Shown piece by piece: positions 7,885-15,346 of a DNA stretch of 31,361 nt (position 1 is the first letter of the stretch; each line of letters begins with the position of its first letter). The notes beneath the pieces are model-generated. The model was given only the letters and a program-made list of their open reading frames with translations. It searched no databases and was not told the origin of the DNA. The DNA is from Kitasatospora phosalacinea (GTDB lineage: Bacteria; Actinomycetota; Actinomycetes; Streptomycetales; Streptomycetaceae). Both the position numbers and the translations under genes were made by a program. Where the stretch lies: NCBI RefSeq assembly GCF_000717185.1, contig NZ_JNYE01000092.1, positions 1 through 31,361 on the forward strand. The letters run 5' to 3'.

Positions 7885-8343
7885 ATGGCTGTCATGTTCA
7901 AGGGATTCCGCAGCTTCCTGCTGCGCGGCAACGTCGTCGACCTCGCGGTCGGCATCGTCATCGGCGCGGCCTTCACCGCCGTCGTCACCGGTTTCGTGGC
8001 AGCCTTCCTGACCCCGCTGATCGGCATCGCCTCCGGCGCGGTCGGCGACTTCAGCAAGGAGTCGTTCACCGCGGCCGGGGTGACCTTCCCGTACGGCGCG
8101 TTCCTGCAGGCCCTGATCAGCTTCGTGCTGGTCGCCGCGGTGATCTACTTCGCCGTGGTGATGCCCGTCGGCAAGCTGCAGAACCGTTTCAACCCGGTCA
8201 AGGACACCCCGGTGGCCAAGGCCGACTGCCCCGAGTGCCTCAGCACCGTCCCGGCCGCGGCGACCCGCTGCGCGCACTGCACCAGCGAGCTGGTCGGCCG
8301 CCCGGGCTTCCCGGCCCAGGCGGCGGCCGCGGCCGCCCGCTGA
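7885..8343 (+). CDS. mscL: Large-conductance mechanosensitive channel MscL with C-terminal cysteine motif
   Basis: The 152-residue protein has the MscL signature: amphipathic N-terminal helix MFKGFRSFLLRGN, TM1 with VVDLAVGIVIGAAF (17-30), a periplasmic loop, and TM2 (about 74-94). Homopentamers open under membrane tension during hypo-osmotic shock. The ATG at 7885 was chosen because GGAGGG ends five bases upstream; an upstream GTG at 7846 has no comparable site, and the ATG at 7894 is too far from it. After TM2 it carries CPEC (115-118) and CAHC (129-132), a possible zinc-ribbon-like pair absent from E. coli MscL, then an Ala-rich tail. It follows the polysaccharide operon by 78 bp and ends at a strong hairpin. 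Confidence 0.95.
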   Translation: MAVMFKGFRSFLLRGNVVDLAVGIVIGAAFTAVVTGFVAAFLTPLIGIASGAVGDFSKESFTAAGVTFPYGAFLQALISFVLVAAVIYFAVVMPVGKLQNRFNPVKDTPVAKADCPECLSTVPAAATRCAHCTSELVGRPGFPAQAAAAAAR

Positions 8344-8361
8344 GCACCCTCCCGCACCACC

Positions 8362-8393
8362 CCGGCCCGGACGGCTCCCGCCGTCCGGGCCGG
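8362..8393 (+). terminator. Strong hairpin terminator of mscL
   Basis: A perfect 13-bp stem (CCGGCCCGGACGG and its complement) has a six-base loop CTCCCG and is followed by ACCCTTTCC. It starts 19 bp after the mscL stop. Confidence 0.85.
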
Positions 8394-8631
8394 ACCCTTT
8401 CCGGCGGTCTGGACCACCGCGGGCTTAACGGAACCTTTCCCGGGCCCGAGCGGGGGCTTTCGTTCCGCCCCGGATGAGCGGGTGGTACACGGACGATGGT
8501 CCCCGGATGACCGAAACGGGACCTCGTTTCGCCCGACTAAGTACGGCATTGTCCGATTTAAGCGAGCGAAGAGTCTGTAAACAGTTGAACTCCAGGCCGT
8601 TCCGGTCTCCTCAGCAGGCGTGTTGTGGGCT

Positions 8632-8637
8632 TACGGT
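8632..8637 (+). promoter_or_regulatory. -10 box TACGGT of a probable leaderless transcript
   Basis: TACGGT (TANNNT type) ends seven bases before the ATG at 8645, and no ribosome binding site lies between, so transcription probably starts at the ATG. No convincing -35 was found. The rest of the gap 8394-8631 is AT-richer than its surroundings (for example CATTGTCCGATTTAAGC) and may hold further promoter or operator elements, but no gene. Confidence 0.5.
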
Positions 8638-8644
8638 ATGCCCC

Positions 8645-9250
8645 ATGACCTCGCCCCGCTCCTACGACGGAGTCGGCTACCCCTCTCCGTCCTTCTCCTC
8701 CGGCACGCCCATCTACGACAGCTTGGTCGCAGAGCGCGGCATCCCGCAGATCGCACCCATCAACGTGCCCCCGGCCCTCCCGGCCGCCTCCTGGTCCTCC
8801 GCCTACGGCAGCGGTTTCGGCACCGGCTTCGACTCCCCCCAGTCGAACCTGCCCGCCCTGCCCCCGGCCCGCCTCGCGCTCGGCCCCGGCCCGAGCAGTG
8901 CCCCGGCCCCGGCCCCGTACATCCCGGCCCAGCCTGGGTACGCGAACGCGCCGGTGCCGCCGCAGCCCACCTACGCGAGCGCCCCGCAGGGCTTCCTGCC
9001 CGGCCAGCGCCCGGCCGCCCCGTTCCAGCCGCAGCCCGCGCAGGCCTACCCGGCCCCGCAGGCCCCGGCGGGCGGTTTCGCCGCCGCCCCGCAGAACTTC
9101 GCGCCGTCCTTCCAGGCGCAGCAGTTCGGGGCCCAGCCCGTCCAGCAGCAGCAGTCGTTCGGCGACCAGTCGTTCGGCGGCAACACCCTGCGCCCGGCCG
9201 CGGCCCCGCAGCAGTACCCGCAGTACCGGCAGTACCCGCAGGCCGGCTGA
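8645..9250 (+). CDS. Pro/Gln/Ala-rich low-complexity protein with conserved-looking N-terminus
   Basis: The 201-residue product has a short ordered start (SGTPIYDSLVAERGIPQIAPI), after which it is almost wholly Pro, Ala, Gln, Tyr and Gly, including QPVQQQQSFGDQSFGG and a QYPQYRQYPQ tail. There is no signal peptide or membrane segment, so an intrinsically disordered cytoplasmic protein is likely. From memory, the N-terminal motif resembles an actinomycete family annotated DUF6643; this was not checked. The frame is open upstream to 8474, but ATG 8645 is preferred because it matches the N-terminal motif and lies seven bases after a TACGGT box. Function is unknown. It stands alone, ending 84 bp before a hairpin terminator. 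Confidence 0.75.
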   Translation: MTSPRSYDGVGYPSPSFSSGTPIYDSLVAERGIPQIAPINVPPALPAASWSSAYGSGFGTGFDSPQSNLPALPPARLALGPGPSSAPAPAPYIPAQPGYANAPVPPQPTYASAPQGFLPGQRPAAPFQPQPAQAYPAPQAPAGGFAAAPQNFAPSFQAQQFGAQPVQQQQSFGDQSFGGNTLRPAAAPQQYPQYRQYPQAG

Positions 9251-9333
9251 GAACCCTCCGGGGGGCAAGGTCACCACGCAACGACGCGTCAGTTTCTCCC
9301 CACCGCCGCCCGTGGGCGGCCCCGCACCACCAC

Positions 9334-9367
9334 GCATCCCCGCGTCCCGCCAGGGCCGCGGGGATGC
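9334..9367 (+). terminator. Hairpin terminator after the Pro/Gln-rich protein gene
   Basis: A perfect 11-bp stem GCATCCCCGCG / CGCGGGGATGC encloses a 12-base loop. No T-run follows. Confidence 0.7.
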
Positions 9368-9414
9368 GCGCACCCGGGCACCCGGCCCCGCGCCACGGGC
9401 CGCCGCCCGCCTGG

Positions 9415-9420
9415 CAGGAT
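9415..9420 (+). promoter_or_regulatory. -10 box CAGGAT of a probable leaderless transcript
   Basis: CAGGAT ends seven bases before ATG 9428, an arrangement typical of actinobacterial leaderless mRNAs. It favours ATG 9428 over the in-frame ATG at 9419, which would overlap the box. Confidence 0.5.
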
Positions 9421-9427
9421 GGACCGC

Positions 9428-10345
9428 ATGCCGCGTCTCGCCTCGCTCCACCTGTACCCGGTCAAGTCGATGTACCGCCTCAGCCCGCCGTCCGCCGCGG
9501 TGCAGCCCTGGGGCCTGGCGGGCGACCGCCGCTGGATGCTGGTGGACGCCGACGGCACCGCCCTCACCCAGCGCGACGAGCCCGCGATCGGGCAGTTCCG
9601 CCCCGTCCCGTCCGCCGACGGCGCCGCGCTCACCCTGACCGGCCCGGACGGGGACGTCCACGTGCTGCCCGCGCCGACGCTCGCCGGCGGCGCCCCCGAG
9701 GCCACCGTCAGCGTCTTCGGCACGCACTTCCCGGCCGCCGTGGCCGGCGAGGACACCACCGCCTGGCTGGCCGGGCGGCTGCCCGCGAAGCTCGGCGAGG
9801 TCCGCCTGGTGCACCTCGACCGCCCGGCCACCAGCCGCCCGATCAACCCGGAGTACGCCGCCCCGGACGAGACCGTCTCGATGGCCGACGGCTTCCCGCT
9901 GCTGCTCACCACCACCGCCTCGCTGGACGAGCTGAACGCCCGGATCGCCGCCGACCACCCCGACGACCCGGCCAAGGGCGCGCCGCTGCCGATGGAGCGC
10001 TTCCGCCCCAACCTGGTGGTGTCCGGCACGGCCGCCTGGGCCGAGGACGGCTGGCGCCGGATCCGGGTCGGCGGCCTGGAGTTCCGGGTGGTCAAGCCGT
10101 GCGGCCGCTGCGTGGTCACCACCACCGACCAGGAGACCGGCGAGCGCCGCGGCCCCGAGCCGCTGCGGGCGCTGGGCCGCCACCACCGCTTCGGCCAGAA
10201 GCTGGTGTTCGGCCAGAACCTCGTGCCGGTCCGGCCCTCCGGGGCCTCCGCCGTTGCCGCCGCCGAGGTGCTCGGGACGCTGTCGGCGGGCGACGCCGTG
10301 GAGGTGCTGGAGGAGGGCCCGGCGCCGCAGCCGGACCGCCGCTGA
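9428..10345 (+). CDS. MOSC-domain protein (YcbX/mARC-like molybdenum cofactor protein)
   Basis: The 305-residue protein starts with the MOSC N-terminal beta-barrel segment (LASLHLYPVKSM, GLAGDRRWMLVDADGTALTQRDEP) and continues into the MOSC domain proper with FRPNLVVSG and VKPCGRCVVTTTDQETG. The Cys in PCGRC is the expected molybdenum ligand of this family. Known relatives (YcbX, mARC) are molybdoenzymes that reduce N-hydroxylated compounds. This protein ends soon after the MOSC domain with FGQKLVFGQNLVPV and has no C-terminal 2Fe-2S ferredoxin domain, so an external electron donor would be needed. ATG 9428 is preferred because a -10-like box lies seven bases upstream. Substrate is unknown. 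Confidence 0.88.
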   Translation: MPRLASLHLYPVKSMYRLSPPSAAVQPWGLAGDRRWMLVDADGTALTQRDEPAIGQFRPVPSADGAALTLTGPDGDVHVLPAPTLAGGAPEATVSVFGTHFPAAVAGEDTTAWLAGRLPAKLGEVRLVHLDRPATSRPINPEYAAPDETVSMADGFPLLLTTTASLDELNARIAADHPDDPAKGAPLPMERFRPNLVVSGTAAWAEDGWRRIRVGGLEFRVVKPCGRCVVTTTDQETGERRGPEPLRALGRHHRFGQKLVFGQNLVPVRPSGASAVAAAEVLGTLSAGDAVEVLEEGPAPQPDRR

Positions 10346-10361
10346 CCGGCCCGGTCGCGGC
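10338..10361 (+). terminator. Hairpin overlapping the MOSC gene stop
   Basis: GCCGC-T-GACCGG and CCGGTC-GCGGC form an interrupted inverted repeat with almost no loop, so the top of the stem must open. It spans the TGA at 10343-10345 and may act as a terminator. Confidence 0.35.
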
Positions 10362-10456
10362 GCCGTCAGCCCCGTGCACCCGGAACCACCCCCGGCCCCG
10401 CTCGTTGAACCGGGCGCCGGATCCGGTCGGCGGTCCGCCGGGTCCGCCCCGCGCGC

Positions 10457-10500
10457 TACGGTGGGGCGATCGCGCAGCGTCTCGACGTAACCGACGTAAC
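10457..10500 (+). promoter_or_regulatory. Promoter-like TACGGT and 9-bp tandem repeat before the beta-helix/AAA+ gene
   Basis: TACGGT (10457-10462) is a candidate -10 that would give a leader of about 60 nt. In that leader CGACGTAAC occurs twice head to tail (10483-10491 and 10492-10500), followed by a related TGACGAAG. The repeat could be a regulator site or an RNA element. The rest of gap 10346-10527 shows nothing else. Confidence 0.35.
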
Positions 10501-10527
10501 TGACGAAGGCGGGGATGACAGATCGCC

Positions 10528-12978
10528 ATGGGTGAGCTCAGGGTCCGGGTCACGCAGGACAGCGCCTCGCGGTGGCGGCGGCGCGGCGGGGAGTACGCGA
10601 CGCTCCGCGAGGCCCTGGAGGTCGCCGAGCCCGGCGACACCCTGACGGTGCGCGCGGGGACGTTCCGCGAGGCGGTGCTGGTCGACAAGCCGGTGACGCT
10701 GGTCGCCGAGCAGGGCCCCGGCAGCGTGCGGATCTCGCCCCCGGAGAGCGCGGTGCGCGGCGGCACGGCCCTGACCGTGACCGCCGCCGCCACCGTCCGC
10801 GGCCTGGTCGTGGACGGCTCGGACCGCTCCGCCCCCGCGGTGCTGCTGGCGGCCGGGGCGGACGGCGCGGTGCTGGCCGACTGCCGGGTCGAGGCGTCCT
10901 CCTCGGTGGGCGTGGAGCTCGCCGACGGCGCCCGCGCCCGGCTGGTCGGCTGCACGGTGGAGAACCCGTCCGGCCTCGGGGTGCGGCTGCGCGCCCGGGC
11001 GCAGGCCGAGCTGCTGGACTGCGAGGTCGCCGCGGCCGGGCAGAGCGGGGTCGCGGTGCTGGCCGGCTCCCGGCTGCGCGCCGAACGGCTGAAGGTCCGC
11101 CGGGCCGGCGGGGCGGGCGTCCTGCTCGCCGACCCGGGGACGCTGGTGGAGCTGACCGGCTGCGAGGTCTCCGAGGTCCGCGGCTCGGGCGTGCAGGCCG
11201 AGGCGCAGGCGGTGGGGCGGCTGGCCGACTGCACGGTGCACCGGGTCTCCGGCAACGGCCTGAGCCTGGACAGCGGCGCCGAACTGGAACTCGCCTCCTG
11301 CCGGATCCACGACGTCCCGGAGAACGCCGCCGACCTGCGCGGCGGCGCGAAGCTGACGCTGCGCCAGGTCACCGTGCACGGCTTCGGCCGGGGCGCGCTG
11401 TCGATCTGGGACGGCGGCACGAAGGTCCTCGCCGAGGGCTGCCGCTTCCACTCCGCGCAGGGCGACTACCCGGCGCTGTGGGTCAGCGACGGCGCCGCCC
11501 TGGAGCTCGCCGACTGCGCCCTCGACGACCTGCCCGACGCCCTGTTCGTCCTCGACCAGGGCTCCTCCGCGGCCGTCCGGGACTGCTCGTTCAGCGCGAT
11601 CCGCTCCTCCGCCGTCTCGGTCAGCGGCGGCGCCAGTGCCGACCTGGCGGGCTGCCGGATCCAGGGCGCGGGCACCGGCCTGTGGTTCCGCGACCACGGC
11701 TCCGGCGGCCTGCTCACCGACTGCGAGATCGCGGACGTCGCAACCGGCGTGATCGTCACCAAGGGCGCCGACCCGGTGCTGCGCGAGTGCACGGTGCGCG
11801 GCGCCAGCGAGTCCGGGGTGTACGTGTCGGCGCAGGGCCGCGGCGAGTTCGAGGAGGTGCGGGTCTCGCAGGGCGGCGGCTTCGGCTTCCACGTGATCGA
11901 CGGCTGCCGGACGAAGCTGGTGCGCTGCCGGGCCGAGCGCAACGCCCGGGCCGGTTTCGAGTTCTCCGAGCCCGGCCCGGTCGCCGAGGGGTGCACCTCC
12001 GACGACGCGGCGCCGCTGCCGCCGCTCGCGGCCGTGCCCGCGCCCGTCGTCCCGGCGCCCGCCCCGCTCGCCGCCCGTCCGCCCGGCGCTCCCCCGCTGG
12101 CGGCCCTGGTGCCCGCCGTCCAGACCACCGCGTCCGCCCTCGCGCCCGCCGTGATCGCCCCGATCCCGGACTGCCGCCCCGCGGAGGTGGCCCTCGCCGA
12201 ACTCGACGCGCTGGTCGGCCTGGCCACCGTCAAGCAGGAGGTCCGCACCCTGATCGACCTGATCTCGGTCGGCCGGGCCCGCCAGCGCGCCGGGCTCAAG
12301 GCCCCCTCCCCGCGCCGCCACCTGGTCTTCACCGGCGCCCCCGGCACCGGCAAGACCACCGTCGCCCGCCTGTACGGCGAGATCCTCGCCTCGCTGGGCG
12401 TCCTGCAGCGCGGCCACCTGGTCGAGGTCGCCCGGCTCGACCTCGTCGGCGAGCACGTCGGCTCCACCGCGATCCGCACCGCCGCCGCCTTCGACCGCTC
12501 CCGCGGCGGCGTGCTGTTCATCGACGAGGCGTACGCGCTGGCGCCCGAGGACGCCGGCCGGGACTTCGGCCGCGAGGCGATCGACACCCTGGTCAAGCTG
12601 ATGGAGGACCACCGCGACGAGGTCGTGGTCATCGTGGCGGGCTACACCGCCGAGATGGAGCGCTTCCTCGCCGCCAACCCCGGCCTGTCCTCCCGCTTCT
12701 CCCGCACCGTCACCTTCCCCGACTACACCGCCGACGAGCTCCTCGACATCGCCCGCGCCCAGGCCGCCGAGCACGAGTACCGCCTCACCGACGCCACCGA
12801 GGCCGCCCTGCTCGGCCACTTCACCGCGATCGACCGCTCCACCGGCTTCGGCAACGGCCGCACCGCCCGCCAGGTCTTCGAGACCATGGTCGAACGCCAC
12901 GCCTCCCGGGTCGCCCACCTCCCCTCCCCCACCACCGAGGACCTCCAGCTCCTCGTCCCCGCCGACCTGCCGACCTGA
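10528..12978 (+). CDS. Right-handed beta-helix protein fused to a CbxX/EccA-type AAA+ ATPase
   Basis: An 816-residue two-part protein. Residues about 15-490 are repeats of some 22-24 residues (LxxCxVxxxxxxGVxLxxGAxxxLxxC type, as in ADCRVEASSSVGVELADGA) that should coil into a right-handed parallel beta-helix. A Pro/Ala-rich linker follows (about 490-545). The C-terminal AAA+ domain has Walker A GAPGTGKTT (603-611), Walker B VLFIDE (662-667), a sensor-1-like IVAGYTAEM, the NPGLSSRF Arg-finger segment and GNGRTARQVF near the end. This domain type is found in CbbX (Rubisco activase) and in EccA of type VII secretion. No Rubisco or type VII genes lie nearby. ATG 10528 has no strong Shine-Dalgarno sequence. 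The helix may recognise a partner that the ATPase remodels (inference). Confidence 0.88.
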   Translation: MGELRVRVTQDSASRWRRRGGEYATLREALEVAEPGDTLTVRAGTFREAVLVDKPVTLVAEQGPGSVRISPPESAVRGGTALTVTAAATVRGLVVDGSDRSAPAVLLAAGADGAVLADCRVEASSSVGVELADGARARLVGCTVENPSGLGVRLRARAQAELLDCEVAAAGQSGVAVLAGSRLRAERLKVRRAGGAGVLLADPGTLVELTGCEVSEVRGSGVQAEAQAVGRLADCTVHRVSGNGLSLDSGAELELASCRIHDVPENAADLRGGAKLTLRQVTVHGFGRGALSIWDGGTKVLAEGCRFHSAQGDYPALWVSDGAALELADCALDDLPDALFVLDQGSSAAVRDCSFSAIRSSAVSVSGGASADLAGCRIQGAGTGLWFRDHGSGGLLTDCEIADVATGVIVTKGADPVLRECTVRGASESGVYVSAQGRGEFEEVRVSQGGGFGFHVIDGCRTKLVRCRAERNARAGFEFSEPGPVAEGCTSDDAAPLPPLAAVPAPVVPAPAPLAARPPGAPPLAALVPAVQTTASALAPAVIAPIPDCRPAEVALAELDALVGLATVKQEVRTLIDLISVGRARQRAGLKAPSPRRHLVFTGAPGTGKTTVARLYGEILASLGVLQRGHLVEVARLDLVGEHVGSTAIRTAAAFDRSRGGVLFIDEAYALAPEDAGRDFGREAIDTLVKLMEDHRDEVVVIVAGYTAEMERFLAANPGLSSRFSRTVTFPDYTADELLDIARAQAAEHEYRLTDATEAALLGHFTAIDRSTGFGNGRTARQVFETMVERHASRVAHLPSPTTEDLQLLVPADLPT

Positions 12979-12998
12979 ACCGGCCCGCGCCCGTCCGG

Positions 12999-13730
12999 TC
13001 AGACCAGGCGGCCGCCGCCGTCCACGTGCAGGACGGTGCCGGTGACGTACGGGTTGTCGATCGCGTGCAGGACGGCCTTGACCAGGTCCTCGGGGGTGCC
13101 GACCCGGCGGGCGGGGTTGCGGGCGGCGACGGAGCGCAGGAAGTCCTCCTTGTCGGCGCCGAGGCCGTCCCAGGAGCCGGTGTCGACGATGCCGGGGGAG
13201 ATCGCGTTGACCCGGACGGGCGCGACCTCGACGGCCAGCGCCTGGACGAGGAAGGCCAGGGCGCCGTTGGTGGTGGCCATCACGGTGCGGGCGGGGGCGG
13301 GGCGCCAGGCGGCGACGCCGGAGAAGAAGGTGAACGAGCCGTCCTCGGCGGCCTGCCCGGCAAGGTGCTTGGCGAGCAGCAGCGGGCCGATCACCTTGGC
13401 GTCGAACGCCCGCCGCACGTCGGCGAGTTGCAGTTCGGCGAGCGGGCCGTTGGCGGGCAGCCCGGCGGTGGACACCAGGTGGTCGAAGCGGCCCAGCCGG
13501 GCGGCGAACGCCGCGATCGAGGACTCGTCGGTCAGGTCGACGGGCAGCACTGCGGACGGGCCGGGCAGTTCGCCCGCCGTCCGCTCCAGCTTGCGCGGGT
13601 CGGGGCCGGCCAGCACCAGCTCCGCCCCGGCGGCGGAGGCGGCGCGGGCCAGGTGGCGGCCGGTGCGGGAACCGGCGCCGATGACGGCCAGGCGGCGGCC
13701 GGACAGGGAACCGGACAGGGAAGCGGACAC
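12999..13730 (-). CDS. SDR-fold protein lacking the catalytic Tyr and Lys
   Basis: The 243-residue product has the short-chain dehydrogenase fold: a nucleotide loop VIGAGSRTGRHLA (17-29), VDLTDES, LVSTAG in place of NNAG, FFSG with Ser137, and VRVNAISPG followed by a C-terminal VTGTVLHVDGG. The YxxxK motif is missing: by alignment with YaasKaAL the segment is MATTNGAL, so Tyr is Met151 and Lys is Asn155, with no Tyr or Lys in 145-160. Classical oxidoreduction is therefore doubtful. The start is placed at GTG 13730 because AAGGAG lies six bases upstream; the ATG at 13745 is five codons earlier and would read through that site. It diverges from a LysR regulator that may control it. Confidence 0.82.
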   Translation of the reverse strand: MSASLSGSLSGRRLAVIGAGSRTGRHLARAASAAGAELVLAGPDPRKLERTAGELPGPSAVLPVDLTDESSIAAFAARLGRFDHLVSTAGLPANGPLAELQLADVRRAFDAKVIGPLLLAKHLAGQAAEDGSFTFFSGVAAWRPAPARTVMATTNGALAFLVQALAVEVAPVRVNAISPGIVDTGSWDGLGADKEDFLRSVAARNPARRVGTPEDLVKAVLHAIDNPYVTGTVLHVDGGGRLV

Positions 13731-13796
13731 GTGGGTCTCCTTCATGGGGCGGCCGGGGCGTTCCCGGCCTGGTCACCACCCTCCGTCCACCTGCAC

Positions 13797-13836
13797 CGAT
13801 AGGTCCAAGGCTTGTTTTCGACCGGATCGATAAGCT
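13797..13836. promoter_or_regulatory. SDR/lysR intergenic control region
   Basis: The short gap between the divergent genes is AT-richer than the flanks. CGATA occurs at 13797-13801 and 13828-13832, 31 bp apart (about three helical turns), and the second lies in ATCGAT. TAAGCT (13831-13836) ends six bases before the lysR ATG, which has no ribosome binding site, fitting a leaderless transcript. LysR regulators typically bind such gaps. Confidence 0.45.
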
Positions 13837-13842
13837 CCGTGC

Positions 13843-14721
13843 ATGGCGACGCTCCGGCAGTTCGAGTACCTGGTCACCGTGGTCGACACCGGCTCCTTCA
13901 CCCGGGCCGCCGAACGGCTGCACGTCACCCAGCCCGCCCTCTCCCACCAGGTCCGCGCCCTGGAGGGCTCGCTCGGCGGCCCGCTGCTGGAGCGCCTGCC
14001 GCGGGCCGTCCGCCTCACCCCGCTCGGCCGGGCCGTCCTCCCGCACGCCCGCGCCCTCCTCGCCGACGCCGAACGCCTGCACGCGGCGGCCCGCCGCGCC
14101 ACCGGTCTGGAGGAGGGCGAGCTGGAGGTCGCCGCCGTCCACTCGGTCGCGCTCGGCCTGCTCCCGCCGGTGCTCAGGGCCTGGCGGGCCCGCCACCCGC
14201 GGGTGCGGGTCCGGCTGCGCGAGTACCCGCACGAGGAGCTGCTGCGCGCCGCGACGGCGGCCGGCCGGGCCGACCTCGCGGTGGGCCCGCGGCCGGACGA
14301 ATGGGACGGCCCGGTACGGGAGTTGGGCGTCGAGGAGTTCGCCCTCGTGCTCCCCTCCGACGACCCGCTGGCCTCGGCCCCCGGCGGCGTCCTGCCGCTC
14401 GCCGCCCTCGCCGACCGCGACTGGGTGCACTACGCCCCCGGGCACGGCCTCGCCGAAGTCCTGGACGCCGCCTGCGCCCGGGCCGGGTTCCTCCCGCGCG
14501 CGGCCGTCCGCACCGAGCAGACCGCCGCCGCCCCCGTCCTCGCCGCCGCCGGCCTCGGCCCCGCCCTCGTCCCCGCCGCCGTGCTCCCGCCCGCCCTGGA
14601 CGCCGCCGTCCTGCGCCCCGACCCGCCGGTCCGCCGCCCCCTCGCCGCCTACACCCGCACCCGCCCCGACCGCCTCACCACCGCCTTCACCGACCTCCTC
14701 GCCGAGACGCTGCGCCTGTAG
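13843..14721 (+). CDS. LysR-family transcriptional regulator
   Basis: The 292-residue protein begins with the LysR winged helix-turn-helix: LRQFEYLVTVVDTGSFTRAAERLHVTQPALSHQVRALEG (shown as landmarks FEYLV, SFTRAAERLHVTQPALS and QVRALE), residues about 4-62. A linker helix and a substrate-binding domain (about 88-292) with LEVAAVHSVALGLLPPVL and LREYPHEELL follow. These proteins act as tetramers that bind DNA and respond to a small ligand. It diverges from the SDR-like gene, the classic arrangement in which the regulator controls its neighbour and itself. The ATG has no ribosome binding site and sits six bases after TAAGCT, so it is probably leaderless. The inducer is unknown. Confidence 0.93.
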   Translation: MATLRQFEYLVTVVDTGSFTRAAERLHVTQPALSHQVRALEGSLGGPLLERLPRAVRLTPLGRAVLPHARALLADAERLHAAARRATGLEEGELEVAAVHSVALGLLPPVLRAWRARHPRVRVRLREYPHEELLRAATAAGRADLAVGPRPDEWDGPVRELGVEEFALVLPSDDPLASAPGGVLPLAALADRDWVHYAPGHGLAEVLDAACARAGFLPRAAVRTEQTAAAPVLAAAGLGPALVPAAVLPPALDAAVLRPDPPVRRPLAAYTRTRPDRLTTAFTDLLAETLRL

Positions 14722-14757
14722 CGCACCCCGCGCCCCTTGATAGCCATGAACGGAACC

Positions 14758-14820
14758 CTAGCGCTGCTAGACAACTGACGGGCCGTCGGTCTAGCATCAT
14801 TCTCGTCGCTAGCGCCGCTA
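14758..14820 (+). promoter_or_regulatory. Promoter flanked by two copies of palindrome TAGC-NNN-GCTA
   Basis: CTAGCGCTGCTAG (14758-14770) and TAGCGCCGCTA (14810-14820) are two near-identical palindromes with the 11-bp consensus TAGCGCYGCTA. Between them, TAGACA (14768-14773) and TAGCAT (14792-14797) are 18 bp apart, a good -35/-10 pair. One palindrome touches the -35 and the other lies downstream of the start point, the usual layout for a dimeric repressor such as TetR type. No such gene is in the window. Confidence 0.6.
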
Positions 14821-14856
14821 ACCAAACGGCGGCGCACACCAGCAGGGGGAACCACC

Positions 14857-15339
14857 ATGTCCGCAACCACCGCCGCCACCGGCACCGCCGCCACCGCCAC
14901 CGCCCCGCAGACCGGCAGCCACCTGCGCGTCCACCTCGCCACCGTGTTCACGGTCCTGGTCGCGCTGGGCATCGGCTACGTCGGCGTCAGCTACCTGTTC
15001 GCCCCGGAGAGCACCGCCGCCGGCTTCGGCATGCCGGTGTGGCCGCGGGGCGAGGCCGCCGACTTCCTCACCGTCAAGGGCATCCGGGACATCGTCTCCG
15101 GCCTCGTCCCGCTGGCCCTGCTGCTGACCGGCCACCGCCGGGCGCTCGGCTGGGCGCTGCTCGCCGAGTCGCTCACCCCGTTCGGCGACGGCACCACCAT
15201 CCTGCTGCACCACGGCAGCACCGCCACCGCCCTCGGCGTCCACTACGCCACCGCCCTCTTCGTGGTGGTCACCGCCGTCCTGCTGCTCACCGAGCGGACG
15301 GGCGGGCGCACGGGCGGGCGCACCGGCGGGCGCAGCTGA
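14857..15339 (+). CDS. Small four-helix membrane protein (DUF4267-like)
   Basis: The 160-residue protein has a Thr/Ala-rich N-terminus (1-22) and four hydrophobic segments: about 28-50, 78-92, 98-112 and 127-143. The pattern VGVSYLFAPESTAAGFGMPVWP, then FLTVKGIRDIVSGLVPLALL (landmarks APESTAAGFG and KGIRDIVSG), resembles DUF4267 as I recall it; function unknown. RBS AGGGGGA lies six bases before the ATG. The C-terminus is TGGRTGGRTGGRS, encoded by a 12-bp tandem repeat that runs to just before the stop. Expression appears to be governed by two palindromes around the promoter. It converges on the cysteine synthase-like gene with a gap of seven bases. Confidence 0.82.
   Translation: MSATTAATGTAATATAPQTGSHLRVHLATVFTVLVALGIGYVGVSYLFAPESTAAGFGMPVWPRGEAADFLTVKGIRDIVSGLVPLALLLTGHRRALGWALLAESLTPFGDGTTILLHHGSTATALGVHYATALFVVVTAVLLLTERTGGRTGGRTGGRS
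15298..15333 (+). repeat. 12-bp tandem repeat, three copies, at the 3' end of the DUF4267-like gene
   Basis: ACGGGCGGGCGC occurs twice perfectly, then once with one change (ACCGGCGGGCGC). It is in frame and encodes the TGGR tail; copy number may vary among strains. Confidence 0.85.
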
Positions 15340-15346
15340 CCCGCCC

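Noticed and set aside
13731..13745. ATG 13745 as start of the SDR-like gene
   Set aside because: The AAGGAG inside these five codons is correctly spaced for GTG 13730, and nothing resembling a ribosome binding site precedes the ATG.
10456..14445. A 1329-residue minus-strand open frame opposite the AAA+ and LysR genes
   Set aside because: It lies antisense to genes with clear domains and its product is Arg/Gly/Ala-rich without any motif; long spurious frames are normal at this GC content.
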